A stretch of 10,642 nt of DNA from an uncultured Moraxellaceae bacterium (GCA_937928295.1 CALEYY010000005.1:1-10642), one strand, 5' to 3'; positions 1-8,153 are shown, counted from the first letter of the stretch. Program-made: numbers and translations. Notes: generated by a model from the letters alone, not told the origin.

Positions 1-163
1 CCCGCGCGTGATCGAGCAGACCGTGCGCCAGAAGCTGCCGGAAGGCTTCCAGCGCTCCGAGTTCCTGCTTGAGCATGGCACGGTCGACATCATCATTCAT
101 CGCCATGAAATGCGTGACACGCTGTTCCGGCTACTCGCCAAATTCACGTACTTTCCTGTGTGA
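1..163 (+). CDS. accD: Acetyl-CoA carboxylase carboxyltransferase subunit beta, C-terminal fragment
   Basis: Only the last 53 codons are in the window; the reading frame begins at base 2 and ends at a TGA at 161-163. The visible peptide (PRVIEQTVRQKLPEGFQRSE, then EFLLEHGTVDIIIHR and HEMRDTLFRLLAKF) is the typical C-terminal end of AccD. This subunit, with AccA, transfers the carboxyl group from carboxybiotin to acetyl-CoA to make malonyl-CoA for fatty acid synthesis in the cytoplasm. The zinc finger and most of the carboxyltransferase domain lie upstream, outside the window. Its stop overlaps the GTG start of folC by four bases (GTGA), which points to translational coupling. Placement directly before folC is the known order in many Beta- and Gammaproteobacteria and supports the call. 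Confidence 0.93.
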   Translation, partial: PRVIEQTVRQKLPEGFQRSEFLLEHGTVDIIIHRHEMRDTLFRLLAKFTYFPV

Positions 164-1440
164 GCTTGCCGAGCAAAGCGGCCTGGCTGCAAACCCTGGA
201 GCAGCGACACCCCAGCGCCATCGACATGGGTTTGGCGCGTGTCGGCGTGGTCGCTGACCGGCTGAAAGCACGCGAGTTCTCGGCACCGGTCATCACCGTG
301 GCCGGTACCAACGGCAAGGGCTCCACAGTCGCCACGCTGGTCGCTGTTGGCCGTGCCGCCGGCTGGCGCGTGGCGCATTACACTTCGCCACATCTGGTCG
401 ATTTCAACGAACGCATCGGCATCAACGGCGTGCTCATCAGCGATGCTGAGCTGGTGCAGGCGCTGGATGCCGTCGAGGCCGTGCGCGGCGACATCTCGCT
501 GACTTACTTCGAACACACCACGCTGGCGGCATTCCATTGGTTTCAGCGGCAATCGCCGGATCTGATCGTGCTCGAAATTGGCCTGGGCGGCCGGCTCGAT
601 GCCGTCAATCTGGTCGATGCCACGGTGGCGGTGATTACCAGCGTGGATCTGGATCATCAGGATTGGTTGGGCAATACCATCGCCGAGATTGCTCGCGAGA
701 AGGCCGGCGTCATGCGCGCGCATTGCCCGGTTATTTTGGGCGAGCGAGAACCGCATGCCGTGCTGCTTGAGCAGGCTCGCAGCCTGACGGCTCCGGTCTG
801 GATCAAGGGCCGCGACTATGATTTTAGCGAGATGGTCAGTGTCTGGCACTGGCAGGGTCGCGACGGTGTGCAGTGGCCGAACCTGCCCTTGCCGCGCGTA
901 GTTTGCGACAACGCCGCGACGGCGCTAGCTGCGTTGCAGGCCTTGAGCCAGGTCAGCGCCTTGCAAATTGATCTCGCTGCTGTGCGCAGGGGCTTGCCCG
1001 ATGCTTTTGTCACCGGCCGTCTGCAACGGCTGCCCGGCACGCCCGAAATCTGGCTGGATGTGGGGCACAATCCGCATGGCGCCCGCTTTCTCTGGCAACA
1101 TCTACCCAAGGCTTTGCCGCAGCAGCGCACGCATGCGGTCTTCGCCATGTTGCAAGACAAAGATGTGGCAGGCGTCATTGCCGCTTCGCAGGCATTTGTG
1201 GATCGCTGGTGGCTTGCCGGCTTGTCGGGACCACGCGGCCTGACCGCTGCACAGTTGGCCGAGCGGGTGAGTGCGGCGCTGGCCGGCGGCTCTGCCACAG
1301 GCAGTGCTGCGGCAATCCATCAACATGCCGGCGTTGAAGATGCCCTGCAGGCGGCTCGCCAAGCGGCGCAGGGCAACGATAGAATTATTGTTTTCGGGTC
1401 ATTCCTAACGGTCGCGGCCGTATTGTCAGTAGGTGGTTGA
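160..1440 (+). CDS. folC: Bifunctional folylpolyglutamate synthase / dihydrofolate synthase
   Basis: The 426-residue product has the family's usual length. FolC adds L-glutamate to dihydropteroate to make dihydrofolate, then extends the polyglutamate tail of reduced folates, using ATP in the cytoplasm. Visible motifs are the Mur-ligase-type P-loop GTNGKGS (residues 49-55), TSPHLVDFNERI (75-86) of the folate-binding region, EIGLGGRLDAVN (139-150), DLDHQDWLG (163-171) and KAGVMR (181-186), whose lysine fits the carbamylated lysine of this superfamily. The C-terminal domain carries TGRLQRL, DVGHNPHGA and VFGSFLTVA. The start is a GTG that overlaps the accD stop; it gives the expected N-terminus (SKAAWLQTLEQRHP). 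The next gene starts three bases after its stop. No key residue seems to be missing. Confidence 0.95.
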   Translation: MSLPSKAAWLQTLEQRHPSAIDMGLARVGVVADRLKAREFSAPVITVAGTNGKGSTVATLVAVGRAAGWRVAHYTSPHLVDFNERIGINGVLISDAELVQALDAVEAVRGDISLTYFEHTTLAAFHWFQRQSPDLIVLEIGLGGRLDAVNLVDATVAVITSVDLDHQDWLGNTIAEIAREKAGVMRAHCPVILGEREPHAVLLEQARSLTAPVWIKGRDYDFSEMVSVWHWQGRDGVQWPNLPLPRVVCDNAATALAALQALSQVSALQIDLAAVRRGLPDAFVTGRLQRLPGTPEIWLDVGHNPHGARFLWQHLPKALPQQRTHAVFAMLQDKDVAGVIAASQAFVDRWWLAGLSGPRGLTAAQLAERVSAALAGGSATGSAAAIHQHAGVEDALQAARQAAQGNDRIIVFGSFLTVAAVLSVGG

Positions 1441-1443
1441 GGC

Positions 1444-2388
1444 ATGGATATCGCAGTAAAACAACGCATTCTGGGCGGCGTGGTGCTGGTTGCTGCCGCG
1501 ATCCTGTTTCTGCCGGTGGTGCTTGAAGGGGCTGGCGTAAAAGCCTTGCAGCCACCGGCACCGCCAACGCCGCCGACCACTCCGACCACGCAGGATCTGG
1601 CACCGGCGCTGCAGCAGCAGGCGCAGGGCCTGGCGAAAGATATCAGTGCCAGTCATGGCGAGCCGACTTTCTACCCGGTCGAGCCTGTGGCTGGCGAAGA
1701 AACGGCACCGACACCGGCAACAGCCGAGCAGTTCCGCTTGGTTGACCCCAGTAAGGCCAAGCCGACCGCCGTCGCGCCGGCAGTCGCGGCACCGTCAACG
1801 AGTGCGGATGACAAACTGGCCGAGCAGCAGCTGGTGGCTAATCAGGCCGCTGCCAAGGCGACTCAATTGAAGGTGCAAGCAGCAGCCGACGCTGCCGCGC
1901 AGGCAAAACGCGATAACGCAGCGGCCGACAAACCCAAGCTTGCTGCGGACAAAATAGCGGCAGCCAAACTTGCCACTGAAAAACTCATCACTGAGAAGCT
2001 GGCCACTCAAAAGCTCGCCGCTGAAAAGAAAGCGGCTGCTGACAAGCTCGCCGCCGAAAAAGCCCAGGCTGCCAAAACTATTTCTGAGAAAGCGGCTGAA
2101 AAGCCGTCGGCCGAAAAAGCGCCGGCGATCTCGGCCGATCCTGATCCCGCGTTGCCGCAAGCTTGGGTGGTGCAGGTGGCGCGCCTGAATGCCCAAGACA
2201 AAGCCAATGCCCTGGCCGACAAGCTTCGCGCGCGGGGTTATCGCGCTACGGCCAGCGGCAGTGGTGAGAGCTGGCGCGTGGTTATCGGGCCGGAGCTGGA
2301 AAGAGCCGCCGCCGAATCGGTGAAACGGCGTCTGGCTGAAGACCCGCAACTGAAATTGAGTGGCTGGATTCAAGCCTATCGCCCCTGA
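1444..2388 (+). CDS. dedD: DedD-like SPOR-domain cell division/envelope protein
   Basis: The 314-residue protein has a short cytoplasmic N-terminus, one membrane segment (about residues 9-27, GGVVLVAAAILFLPVVL), a Pro/Thr/Ala-rich linker, a long Ala/Lys/Glu stretch (about 120-230, with KLAAEK- and KLATEK-like units) and a C-terminal SPOR domain (about 238-314, beginning AWVVQVARLNAQDKANAL and ending WIQAYRP). SPOR domains bind septal peptidoglycan stripped of stem peptides, so a periplasmic role at the division site is expected. The position between folC and cvpA is that of dedD in E. coli; the symbol rests on this context plus the domain layout. The Ala/Lys region resembles the TolA spacer and may form an extended helix across the periplasm. 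An AGGTGG at 1431-1436 serves as ribosome binding site, within the end of folC. Confidence 0.88.
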   Translation: MDIAVKQRILGGVVLVAAAILFLPVVLEGAGVKALQPPAPPTPPTTPTTQDLAPALQQQAQGLAKDISASHGEPTFYPVEPVAGEETAPTPATAEQFRLVDPSKAKPTAVAPAVAAPSTSADDKLAEQQLVANQAAAKATQLKVQAAADAAAQAKRDNAAADKPKLAADKIAAAKLATEKLITEKLATQKLAAEKKAAADKLAAEKAQAAKTISEKAAEKPSAEKAPAISADPDPALPQAWVVQVARLNAQDKANALADKLRARGYRATASGSGESWRVVIGPELERAAAESVKRRLAEDPQLKLSGWIQAYRP

Positions 2389-2393
2389 TCTGC

Positions 2394-2423
2394 ATGACGG
2401 CTGGGCTCCAGTCTTGCTATCAT
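2394..2423 (+). promoter_or_regulatory. Candidate internal sigma-70 promoter before cvpA-purF-metZ
   Basis: In the 91-base gap between the SPOR gene and cvpA there is ATGACG (2394-2399), an 18-base spacer, and TATCAT (2418-2423), followed at once by the GC-rich stretch GCGCGCC. The -10 box is good and the -35 is moderate (four of six). The 13 bases from the -10 on (TATCATGCGCGCC) are identical to those of the tRNA-Val promoter at 7976-7988. A GC-rich discriminator is known to favour growth-rate and ppGpp control, which would suit purine synthesis genes; that regulatory link is inference. No start-site data are available. Confidence 0.5.
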
Positions 2424-2479
2424 GCGCGCCCGGATTGATACCTCTTGCTGCCGCGTGAACGGGCAGACCAGCGAGCCCT

Positions 2480-2998
2480 ATGCATCCTGCTGATCTCGTG
2501 ATTCTGGCGGCCTTGGCGCTGTCACTGATTTTTGGTTTTGTGCGCGGCTTTGTGCGCGAAGCCTTTGCGCTTGCCGGCTGGTTGCTGGCTATTGTGGTTG
2601 CACGCAGCTTCAATGAGCCGCTGGCCGCCTGGCTGGCGCATTGGGTCAGCACCCCGTCCATGCGCTTGGTGCTGTCGTATGGCAGCTTGTTTCTGGCTAC
2701 TGTGCTGACCTGCAGCCTGCTCGGCACCGCGTTGCGGCAACTGGTTCATCGCGGCGGTCTCAGCCTCACAGACCGCATGCTGGGCGGCCTCTTTGGCGTG
2801 TTACGCGGTGCGCTGCTGGTCCTCATCGCGCTCATGCTCATGGCACCCTTCGTCAAGCACGATGCATGGTTTCGCGATGCCATGCTGCCGAAAACCATCT
2901 TGCAATATGAATCTCTGGCGCGTTCCCTGCAAAAGCAGGCGATGGCGCTGGTTAGTCCTGTCCCTTCGGCGTCATCGTCGTCGAAATCGTCACACTGA
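2480..2998 (+). CDS. cvpA: CvpA family inner-membrane protein
   Basis: The 172-residue product matches CvpA in length and layout: four hydrophobic segments (about residues 5-20, 27-42, 63-83 and 104-124), the early FGFVRGFVREAFALAGW motif with glycine and arginine in the first loop, and LTDRMLGGLFGVLRG before the last helix. In E. coli CvpA was named for colicin V production, and it sits directly upstream of purF there as well; its precise biochemical job is still unsettled. The C-terminal tail (after residue 130) is soluble and ends in a serine-rich SASSSSKSSH. The ribosome binding site before the ATG is weak (AGCGAG). The gene ends nine bases before purF, so the two are almost surely co-transcribed. 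Confidence 0.9.
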   Translation: MHPADLVILAALALSLIFGFVRGFVREAFALAGWLLAIVVARSFNEPLAAWLAHWVSTPSMRLVLSYGSLFLATVLTCSLLGTALRQLVHRGGLSLTDRMLGGLFGVLRGALLVLIALMLMAPFVKHDAWFRDAMLPKTILQYESLARSLQKQAMALVSPVPSASSSSKSSH

Positions 2999-3007
2999 GA
3001 GGTTGCC

Positions 3008-4513
3008 ATGTGCGGAATTGTTGCCATCGCCGGTAAAGCGCCGGTCAATCAGGCGTTGTACGACGCCCTGACGGTATTGCAACACCGTGGCCAGGACGCC
3101 GCCGGGATTGTCACCAGCGAGGGCGGCCGCCTGTTCCTGCGCAAGGAAAACGGCATGGTGCGCGATGTCTTTCATACGCGCCACATGCTGCGTCTGGCCG
3201 GCAACTTCGGTATTGGCCATGTGCGCTATCCCACGGCAGGCTCGTCCAGCTCGGCGGAAGCACAGCCGTTTTATGTGAACTCGCCTTACGGCATCACGCT
3301 GGCGCACAACGGCAACCTGACCAATGCTCAGGAGCTGGCCAAAGCCATCTTCCTGACGGATTTGCGTCATGTGAACACCGATTCCGACTCGGAAGTGCTG
3401 CTCAATATTTTTGCCCACGAGCTGCAGGCGCACGGCAAGCTCACGCCCAGCGTGGATGATGTTTTTGCCGCCGTCAGCGGCGTGCATAAGCGCTGCCGTG
3501 GCGCTTACGCCGTGGTCGCGATGATCACCGGTTACGGCATCGTCGGCTTCCGCGACCCGTTCGGCATTCGCCCCATCATCTTCGGCGAGCGCGACACGCC
3601 GGATGGCAAGGAGTACATCGTGGCCTCCGAGTCGGTGGCCGTGACCTCGCTGGGTTTCCGCGTGGTGCGCGACCTGCTGCCCGGTGAGGCCGTGTTCATC
3701 AACGATGCCGGCGAGCTGTTCACCCGTCAGTGCGCGGAAAATCCGATCTATTCGCCGTGTATTTTCGAGCATGTCTATTTCGCGCGCCCGGACTCGATCA
3801 TCGACAAGATTTCGGTCTACAAGGCTCGCCTGCGCATGGGCGAAAAGCTCGCCAACACCATCACGCGCGACTATCCCGAGCTCAAGATCGATGTGGTCAT
3901 GCCGATTCCCGATACCAGCCGCACGGCCGCGCTGGAGCTGGCCAACCAGCTCAATGTGAAGTATCGCGAAGGCTTCATGAAGAACCGCTACATCGGTCGT
4001 ACCTTCATCATGCCGGGGCAGGGCCAGCGCAAGAAGTCGGTGCGTCAGAAGCTCAACCCCATCGAGCTGGAATTCAGCGGCAAGAATGTGCTGCTGGTGG
4101 ACGACTCGATTGTGCGCGGCACGACTTGTCGCGAGATCATCCAGATGGCGCGCGATGCCGGTGCCAGCAAGGTCTATTTCGCCTCGGCAGCACCGGCGGT
4201 GAAGTTCCCCAATGTTTACGGCATCGATATGCCGGCGAAGGACGAGCTGATTGCCCACGGTCGCACCAATCAGGAAGTCTGTGACCTGATCGGTGCCGAT
4301 GCGCTGATCTATCAGAAGCTGGACGACCTGATTGCGGCCGCGCGCGAAGGCAACCCGGACATTCAGCAATTTGATTGTTCGGTGTTCAACGGCGAGTATG
4401 TGACGGGTGACATTGACGAGGCCTATCTCGACAATTTGCAGGCGTCGCGCAGTGATTCGGCGAAGAAACAGAGCCGTCACGGCTCGACCATGGTGGATCT
4501 GGCCAACGGCTGA
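3008..4513 (+). CDS. purF: Amidophosphoribosyltransferase
   Basis: The 501-residue enzyme transfers the amide nitrogen of glutamine to phosphoribosyl pyrophosphate, giving phosphoribosylamine: the committed step of purine synthesis. The N-terminal glutamine amidotransferase domain starts with MCGIVAIAG, so Cys2 is exposed as the N-terminal nucleophile after loss of Met. Other Ntn-domain motifs are HRGQD (26-30), GHVRYPTAG (70-78) and HNGN (100-103). The C-terminal phosphoribosyltransferase domain holds MPIPDTSRTAA and the PRPP loop VLLVDDSIVRGTT (361-373). The absence of a cleavable propeptide before Cys2 is the E. coli-type form. An AGAGG lies six bases before the ATG. It lies nine bases after cvpA and is followed closely by metZ. 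The C-terminus (KKQSRHGSTMVDLANG) is a short polar tail. Confidence 0.97.
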   Translation: MCGIVAIAGKAPVNQALYDALTVLQHRGQDAAGIVTSEGGRLFLRKENGMVRDVFHTRHMLRLAGNFGIGHVRYPTAGSSSSAEAQPFYVNSPYGITLAHNGNLTNAQELAKAIFLTDLRHVNTDSDSEVLLNIFAHELQAHGKLTPSVDDVFAAVSGVHKRCRGAYAVVAMITGYGIVGFRDPFGIRPIIFGERDTPDGKEYIVASESVAVTSLGFRVVRDLLPGEAVFINDAGELFTRQCAENPIYSPCIFEHVYFARPDSIIDKISVYKARLRMGEKLANTITRDYPELKIDVVMPIPDTSRTAALELANQLNVKYREGFMKNRYIGRTFIMPGQGQRKKSVRQKLNPIELEFSGKNVLLVDDSIVRGTTCREIIQMARDAGASKVYFASAAPAVKFPNVYGIDMPAKDELIAHGRTNQEVCDLIGADALIYQKLDDLIAAAREGNPDIQQFDCSVFNGEYVTGDIDEAYLDNLQASRSDSAKKQSRHGSTMVDLANG

Positions 4514-4526
4514 GGGGAGTAACGAC

Positions 4527-5738
4527 ATGTCTGAAACTGAGCTGTTCGATCCAGCGCCTTTTGACATAGCCGGCTTCGATACGCTGGCCGTGCGCGCCGG
4601 CAATTATCGTTCGGGCGAGGGCGAGCACTCCGAGTCCATCTACCTGACCTCGTCGTTTGTGTTTGGCAGCGCGGCGGAAGCGGCGGCGCGTTTCGGCGGC
4701 ACCGAGCCGGGCAACATCTACTCGCGCTTCACCAACCCCACCGTGCGCGGCTTCGAGGAAAAGCTGGCTGCGCTGGAAGGCGGCGAGCGCGCCGTGGCCA
4801 CCAGCTCCGGCATGGCCGCCATCCTCGCGACAGTGCTGGGCTTGCTGAAAGCGGGCGACGAGATCGTGGCATCGCAAAGCCTGTTCGGCACCACCAATGT
4901 GCTGTTCGACAAGTACGCGCGTAAGTTCGGCATCGTCACGCGCTTCGTACCGCTGGCCGACATCGCCGGATGGGCTGCCGCCATCACGCCGGAGACCAAA
5001 CTGTTCTTTGTGGAAACCCCGAGCAACCCGCTGGGCGAGCTGGTCGACATCGCCGCGCTCAGCGCACTCGCGCATCAGCACGACATCCTGCTCGCCGTCG
5101 ACAACTGCTTCTGTACGCCAGCGCTGCAGAAGCCGCTGGCGCTAGGGGCGGATCTGGTCATTCACTCCGCCACCAAGTACCTCGATGGCCAGGGCCGCTG
5201 CCTGGGCGGCGCCGTGGTCGGCTCCAACAAGCTCATGGAAGAAATCTACGGCGTGGTGCGTACCTGCGGCCCGTCGCTGAGCCCGTTCAATGCCTGGGTG
5301 TTTCTCAAGGGTCTGGAGACCTTGCGCCTGCGCATGGAGGCACACTCGGCGCAGGCGCTGAAGCTGGCGCAATGGCTGGAAGCGCAGCCGGGCATCGCCG
5401 CCGTGCATTACCCCGGTTTGAAATCACACCCGCAGCATGCACTGGCCAAGCGTCAGCAGCGCGGCTTCGGCGGCGTGCTGTCGTTTGAGCTGGCTGGCGG
5501 GCGCGAGGCGGCATGGCGCTTCATTGATGCCACGCAGGTCATGTCTATAACCGCCAATCTGGGCGATACGCGCACCACCATCACGCATCCGGGATCGACC
5601 ACGCATGGTCGTCTCAGCCCGGAAGCGAAGGCGGCGGCGCGTATAAGTGAAGGTTTGATTCGCGTTGCCGTCGGGCTGGAAGACATAGCCGACCTGATTG
5701 CCGATTGTCAGCGCGGCCTCGCGGCCCTCGGCACCTGA
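4527..5738 (+). CDS. metZ: O-succinylhomoserine sulfhydrylase (PLP-dependent)
   Basis: The 403-residue protein belongs to the Cys/Met metabolism PLP-enzyme family. MetZ makes homocysteine directly from O-succinylhomoserine and sulfide, bypassing cystathionine. Seen here are RAGNYRSGEGEHSESIYLTS near the N-terminus, YSRFTNPTVRGFEEKLAALE, the PLP-stacking region SSGMAAI, ETPSNPLGELVDI, AVDNCFCTP and HSATKYLDGQGR, in which Lys217 is the Schiff-base lysine. DTRTTITHPGSTTHGRLSPE near the C-terminus is typical of MetZ. The open frame extends 40 codons upstream into purF, but the ATG at 4527 has a GGGGAG seven bases before it and starts the conserved part, so it is preferred. The purF-metZ pairing is well known in Pseudomonas and betaproteobacteria. 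Cystathionine gamma-synthase is less likely given this context. Confidence 0.93.
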   Translation: MSETELFDPAPFDIAGFDTLAVRAGNYRSGEGEHSESIYLTSSFVFGSAAEAAARFGGTEPGNIYSRFTNPTVRGFEEKLAALEGGERAVATSSGMAAILATVLGLLKAGDEIVASQSLFGTTNVLFDKYARKFGIVTRFVPLADIAGWAAAITPETKLFFVETPSNPLGELVDIAALSALAHQHDILLAVDNCFCTPALQKPLALGADLVIHSATKYLDGQGRCLGGAVVGSNKLMEEIYGVVRTCGPSLSPFNAWVFLKGLETLRLRMEAHSAQALKLAQWLEAQPGIAAVHYPGLKSHPQHALAKRQQRGFGGVLSFELAGGREAAWRFIDATQVMSITANLGDTRTTITHPGSTTHGRLSPEAKAAARISEGLIRVAVGLEDIADLIADCQRGLAALGT

Positions 5739-5743
5739 GCGCC

Positions 5744-6973
5744 ATGATCGCAAAAGGCACGCCGGGCTATCGGCGTGCCACCCTGGCGATGTTTCTCGCC
5801 GGCTTCTCTACCTTTTCCTTGCTGTACTGGCCGCAATCGCTCCTGCCGCTGTTGGCGCGTACTTGGGCGGTTACGCCGGCGACCAGCAGCACCCTGATTG
5901 CACTCACCACCATCGCTATGGCTCTGATGCTGATTCCGGCCAGTCTGCTATCTGATCGTTTCGGTCGCAAGCGCGTAATGTCATTGGCCATGTTGTTGGC
6001 AGCGCTGTTCACGCTGGCGATGTCCTGCGCCCCGACATTCCAGCTGTTGCTATTACTGCGTTTTGCCGTTGGCTTGATGCTGGCCGGCTTGCCGGCCGTT
6101 GCCATGACCTATCTCAGCGAAGAAATCGAGCCGGCGGCTCTGACTAGCGCCATGGGCCTCTACATCAGCGGCACGGCGTTTGGTGGCATGAGTGGTCGCC
6201 TGTTGTCGGCCTGGGCTGCCGAGCACTGGGGCAGTGCTGGCGCGGCACTGGTGGTGGGCCTGTGCGGACTGCTGGCGGCGCTGTGCTTTCTGTATTGCCT
6301 GCCGTCGTCCCGGCAATTCCGGATGCGGGCGTTACCGCTGACGCGCGACGGCCGTCGCGCCCTGAGCCAGGCGCTGATGCAACTAGTGCGTGATCCGGCG
6401 TTATGGACTTTGTGGGCCATCGGCTTTCTGCTGCTGGGCTGTTTTGTCAGCCTCTACAACTACATTGGTTTTCGCTTGGAGCAGCCGCCATTTTCCTGGA
6501 ATCCATTGGCCCTGGGCGCCATTTTTCTGCTTTACATTTTTGGTGGTCTGGCGTCAGCAGCCTCGGGCAGGATGACGCGGCATTGGGGGCTGGTGCCTGC
6601 ACTGCAGATCATGTTGCTGACATTGATGCTGGGCCTGCTACTGACCCTGAGTGACGCTGTGCCGGTCTTGGTGCTCGGCATGGCTCTGTTCACGCTGGCC
6701 TTCTTTGCCGGCCATGCCCTTGCCAGCAGTGAGGTGGGAAAGCGCGCCAAAGGCCATCAGGCTTTGGCCGCCTCGATTTATCTGTGCAGCTATTACGCCG
6801 GTGCTAGTGTACTGGGCCCGATCGTGGGGCTGTTCTGGCATGGCCAGTGCTGGGAGGCGGTGGTTGCGCTGCTGCTGATCGCCGGCGGCATCGGTTTGTG
6901 GCTAACTACATGGCTTGGTCAGCCCGGCATCCTGCACTATGCTTACGCAGCTTTTCGGAAAGGTTCGCCATGA
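5744..6973 (+). CDS. ynfM: Major facilitator superfamily transporter, YnfM-like
   Basis: A 409-residue integral membrane protein with about 12 hydrophobic segments. The N-terminal KGTPGYRRATLAMFLAGF, the loop 2-3 motif A SDRFGRKR (residues 70-77), MTYLSEEIEPA and SMGLYISG-like AMGLYISGTAFGGMSGRL agree well with my recollection of E. coli YnfM, a putative drug/sugar efflux carrier of the inner membrane. The substrate is unknown. The frame is open from 5705 with a TTG, but the ATG at 5744, five bases after the metZ stop, fits the family N-terminus; it lacks a clear Shine-Dalgarno, so coupling to metZ translation is likely. Its stop overlaps the start of the next gene by ATGA. The symbol is by similarity from memory and should be read as 'YnfM family'. 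Confidence 0.82.
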   Translation: MIAKGTPGYRRATLAMFLAGFSTFSLLYWPQSLLPLLARTWAVTPATSSTLIALTTIAMALMLIPASLLSDRFGRKRVMSLAMLLAALFTLAMSCAPTFQLLLLLRFAVGLMLAGLPAVAMTYLSEEIEPAALTSAMGLYISGTAFGGMSGRLLSAWAAEHWGSAGAALVVGLCGLLAALCFLYCLPSSRQFRMRALPLTRDGRRALSQALMQLVRDPALWTLWAIGFLLLGCFVSLYNYIGFRLEQPPFSWNPLALGAIFLLYIFGGLASAASGRMTRHWGLVPALQIMLLTLMLGLLLTLSDAVPVLVLGMALFTLAFFAGHALASSEVGKRAKGHQALAASIYLCSYYAGASVLGPIVGLFWHGQCWEAVVALLLIAGGIGLWLTTWLGQPGILHYAYAAFRKGSP

Positions 6974-7917
6974 CGCCTCATTCGCTTGATTTCAAAGATC
7001 GCTTATCGCTCGCTTTGCTGCGCTTTTTTGCCCGGTTGCCATTGCCAGTGCTGCAACGCTTTGGTGCAATGATCGGCACGCTGGTGGGTTGTTTCCCGCG
7101 TTCCGGCATTTATCAGACGGTGCTGCGCAACCTACAGCTGTGCTACCCGCAGGAGACAGATGCTTGGCATCAGGCCACGACCAGGGCCTCCTTGCGCAGT
7201 ACCGCGATGACGGCTTTCGAGTTTGCCAAGACCTGGGGCATGCCACCGGCGTACAGTGTTGCGCAAATTCGCGATATTCATGGCGGAGACATCTTCCATG
7301 AGGCGCTGACCGCGGGGCAGGGCGTCATTGCCATTGTGCCGCACTGGGGCACTTGGGAATTCATGAATGCCTGGATCAATGAGCACACATCGCCCATCAT
7401 CATGTACAAGCCGGGCAAGCAGCCCGGGGTGGATGCCTTTGTTGCCGAGGCGCGCGGCCGCCTCAATGCCACAGTGGTGCCGACAGACGACAGCGGCGTA
7501 CGCGCTACCTTCAAAGCGCTGCGCAAGGGCGGCTTCACGGCCATCTTGCCGGATCATATTCCGGGCGATAATGGCGGCATCTTTGCACCTTTCTTTGGAA
7601 TCTCGACTTGGTCAGGCGTGATTGTGCCGAAACTGGCGGCCAAAACCGGCTGCCGAGTCATTGTCATGGGGTGTGTAAGGCGTGCTGATGGCCAAGGTTT
7701 TGACCTGCATTTCCAGGTGGGCGATCCTGCGATCAGTGATACCGATACCTTTACGGCGACGGCTGCGATGAACCGCACCATGGCCAGATTCATCAGTCTG
7801 GCACCTGAGCAATACCAATGGAGCTACAAGCGTTTTAAGCGCAGCGAGCATATGCCGGACCCGTATCGTGGTGTCGGTCTGACTTATCAGGTTGATCACA
7901 TGACATCGGGAGAGTGA
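6970..7917 (+). CDS. LpxL/HtrB-family lysophospholipid or lipid A acyltransferase
   Basis: The 315-residue product carries the acyltransferase signature HWGTWE (H125-E130, the H-x4-D/E catalytic pair), preceded by GVIAIVP and followed by MYKPGKQPGVDAFV, a conserved block GFTAILPDHIPGDNGGIFAPFFG, and APEQYQWSYKRFK near the C-terminus, the counterpart of the PEQY-W-HRRFK motif of lipid A secondary acyltransferases. An N-terminal hydrophobic stretch (about residues 12-44) would anchor it at the inner membrane. Enzymes of this family add acyl chains to Kdo2-lipid A or related lipids; whether this one is LpxL, LpxM or an ornithine/phospholipid acyltransferase cannot be told. The start ATG overlaps the transporter stop (ATGA) with an AAAGG six bases upstream. 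It is the last protein gene of the plus-strand run. Confidence 0.87.
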   Translation: MTPHSLDFKDRLSLALLRFFARLPLPVLQRFGAMIGTLVGCFPRSGIYQTVLRNLQLCYPQETDAWHQATTRASLRSTAMTAFEFAKTWGMPPAYSVAQIRDIHGGDIFHEALTAGQGVIAIVPHWGTWEFMNAWINEHTSPIIMYKPGKQPGVDAFVAEARGRLNATVVPTDDSGVRATFKALRKGGFTAILPDHIPGDNGGIFAPFFGISTWSGVIVPKLAAKTGCRVIVMGCVRRADGQGFDLHFQVGDPAISDTDTFTATAAMNRTMARFISLAPEQYQWSYKRFKRSEHMPDPYRGVGLTYQVDHMTSGE

Positions 7918-7952
7918 TTGCCGGCTTTTTCGGCAGTTGTGCGTTGCGGTGG

Positions 7953-7981
7953 TTGTCAGGCGCGTTTGCCTTGAGTATCAT
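7953..7981 (+). promoter_or_regulatory. Promoter of tRNA-Val
   Basis: TTGTCA (7953-7958) and TATCAT (7976-7981) are separated by exactly 17 bases and are followed by a GC-rich discriminator (GCGCGCC), as expected for a stable-RNA promoter under stringent control. Transcription would begin near 7988, about 27 bases before the mature tRNA. Confidence 0.7.
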
Positions 7982-8014
7982 GCGCGCCTCTTCAAGATGT
8001 ACTGAAGCGACCCT

Positions 8015-8091
8015 AGGCGCATAGCTCAGTTGGTTAGAGCACCACCTTGACATGGTGGGGGTCAGCAGTTCGAGTCTGCTTGTGCCTACCA
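8015..8091 (+). tRNA. tRNA-Val(GAC)
   Basis: A complete 77-base cloverleaf can be drawn. Acceptor arms AGGCGCA (8015-8021) and TGTGCCT (8081-8087) pair with a single G-U; the D arm is GCTC/GAGC; the anticodon stem CCACC/GGTGG encloses the loop TTGACAT with anticodon GAC at 8049-8051 (valine); the T arm AGCAG/CTGCT encloses TTCGAGT. Discriminator A8088 is followed by an encoded CCA (8089-8091). It has its own promoter and terminator and stands between the housekeeping block and the quorum-sensing genes. Confidence 0.96.
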
Positions 8092-8099
8092 AATTACGG

Positions 8100-8130
8100 A
8101 ACCCGCAAAGCCTTGTGCCTAGCGGGTTTT
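8100..8130 (+). terminator. Rho-independent terminator of tRNA-Val
   Basis: AACCCGC (8100-8106) pairs with GCGGGTT (8122-8128) across a 15-base loop, and the stem runs into TTTT (8127-8130). It begins nine bases after the tRNA CCA end. The U-run is short but the position is right. Confidence 0.7.
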
Positions 8131-8153
8131 GTGCTTTCTGGGGTGGGTATTTA

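Noticed and set aside
97..849. 250-codon minus-strand frame over accD/folC
   Set aside because: Antisense to clear folC motifs, no family-like sequence seen.
1795..2727. 310-codon minus-strand frame over the SPOR gene and cvpA
   Set aside because: Mirror of the Ala/Lys repeat coding strand; low-complexity Ser/Phe/Gly-rich product without a recognisable domain.
2990..4603. 537-codon open frame on the minus strand, longer than purF
   Set aside because: It is antisense to purF, whose motifs are complete. The His/Arg/Val/Asp-rich composition is typical of antisense reading of GC-rich codons.
7919..7935. TGCCG-loop-CGGCA after the acyltransferase as a terminator
   Set aside because: The T-run is in the loop and no U-run follows the 5-bp stem.
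8015..8091. tRNA-Val as attachment site of an integrated island carrying the quorum-sensing genes
   Set aside because: No integrase gene and no second copy of the tRNA 3' end is seen in the window.
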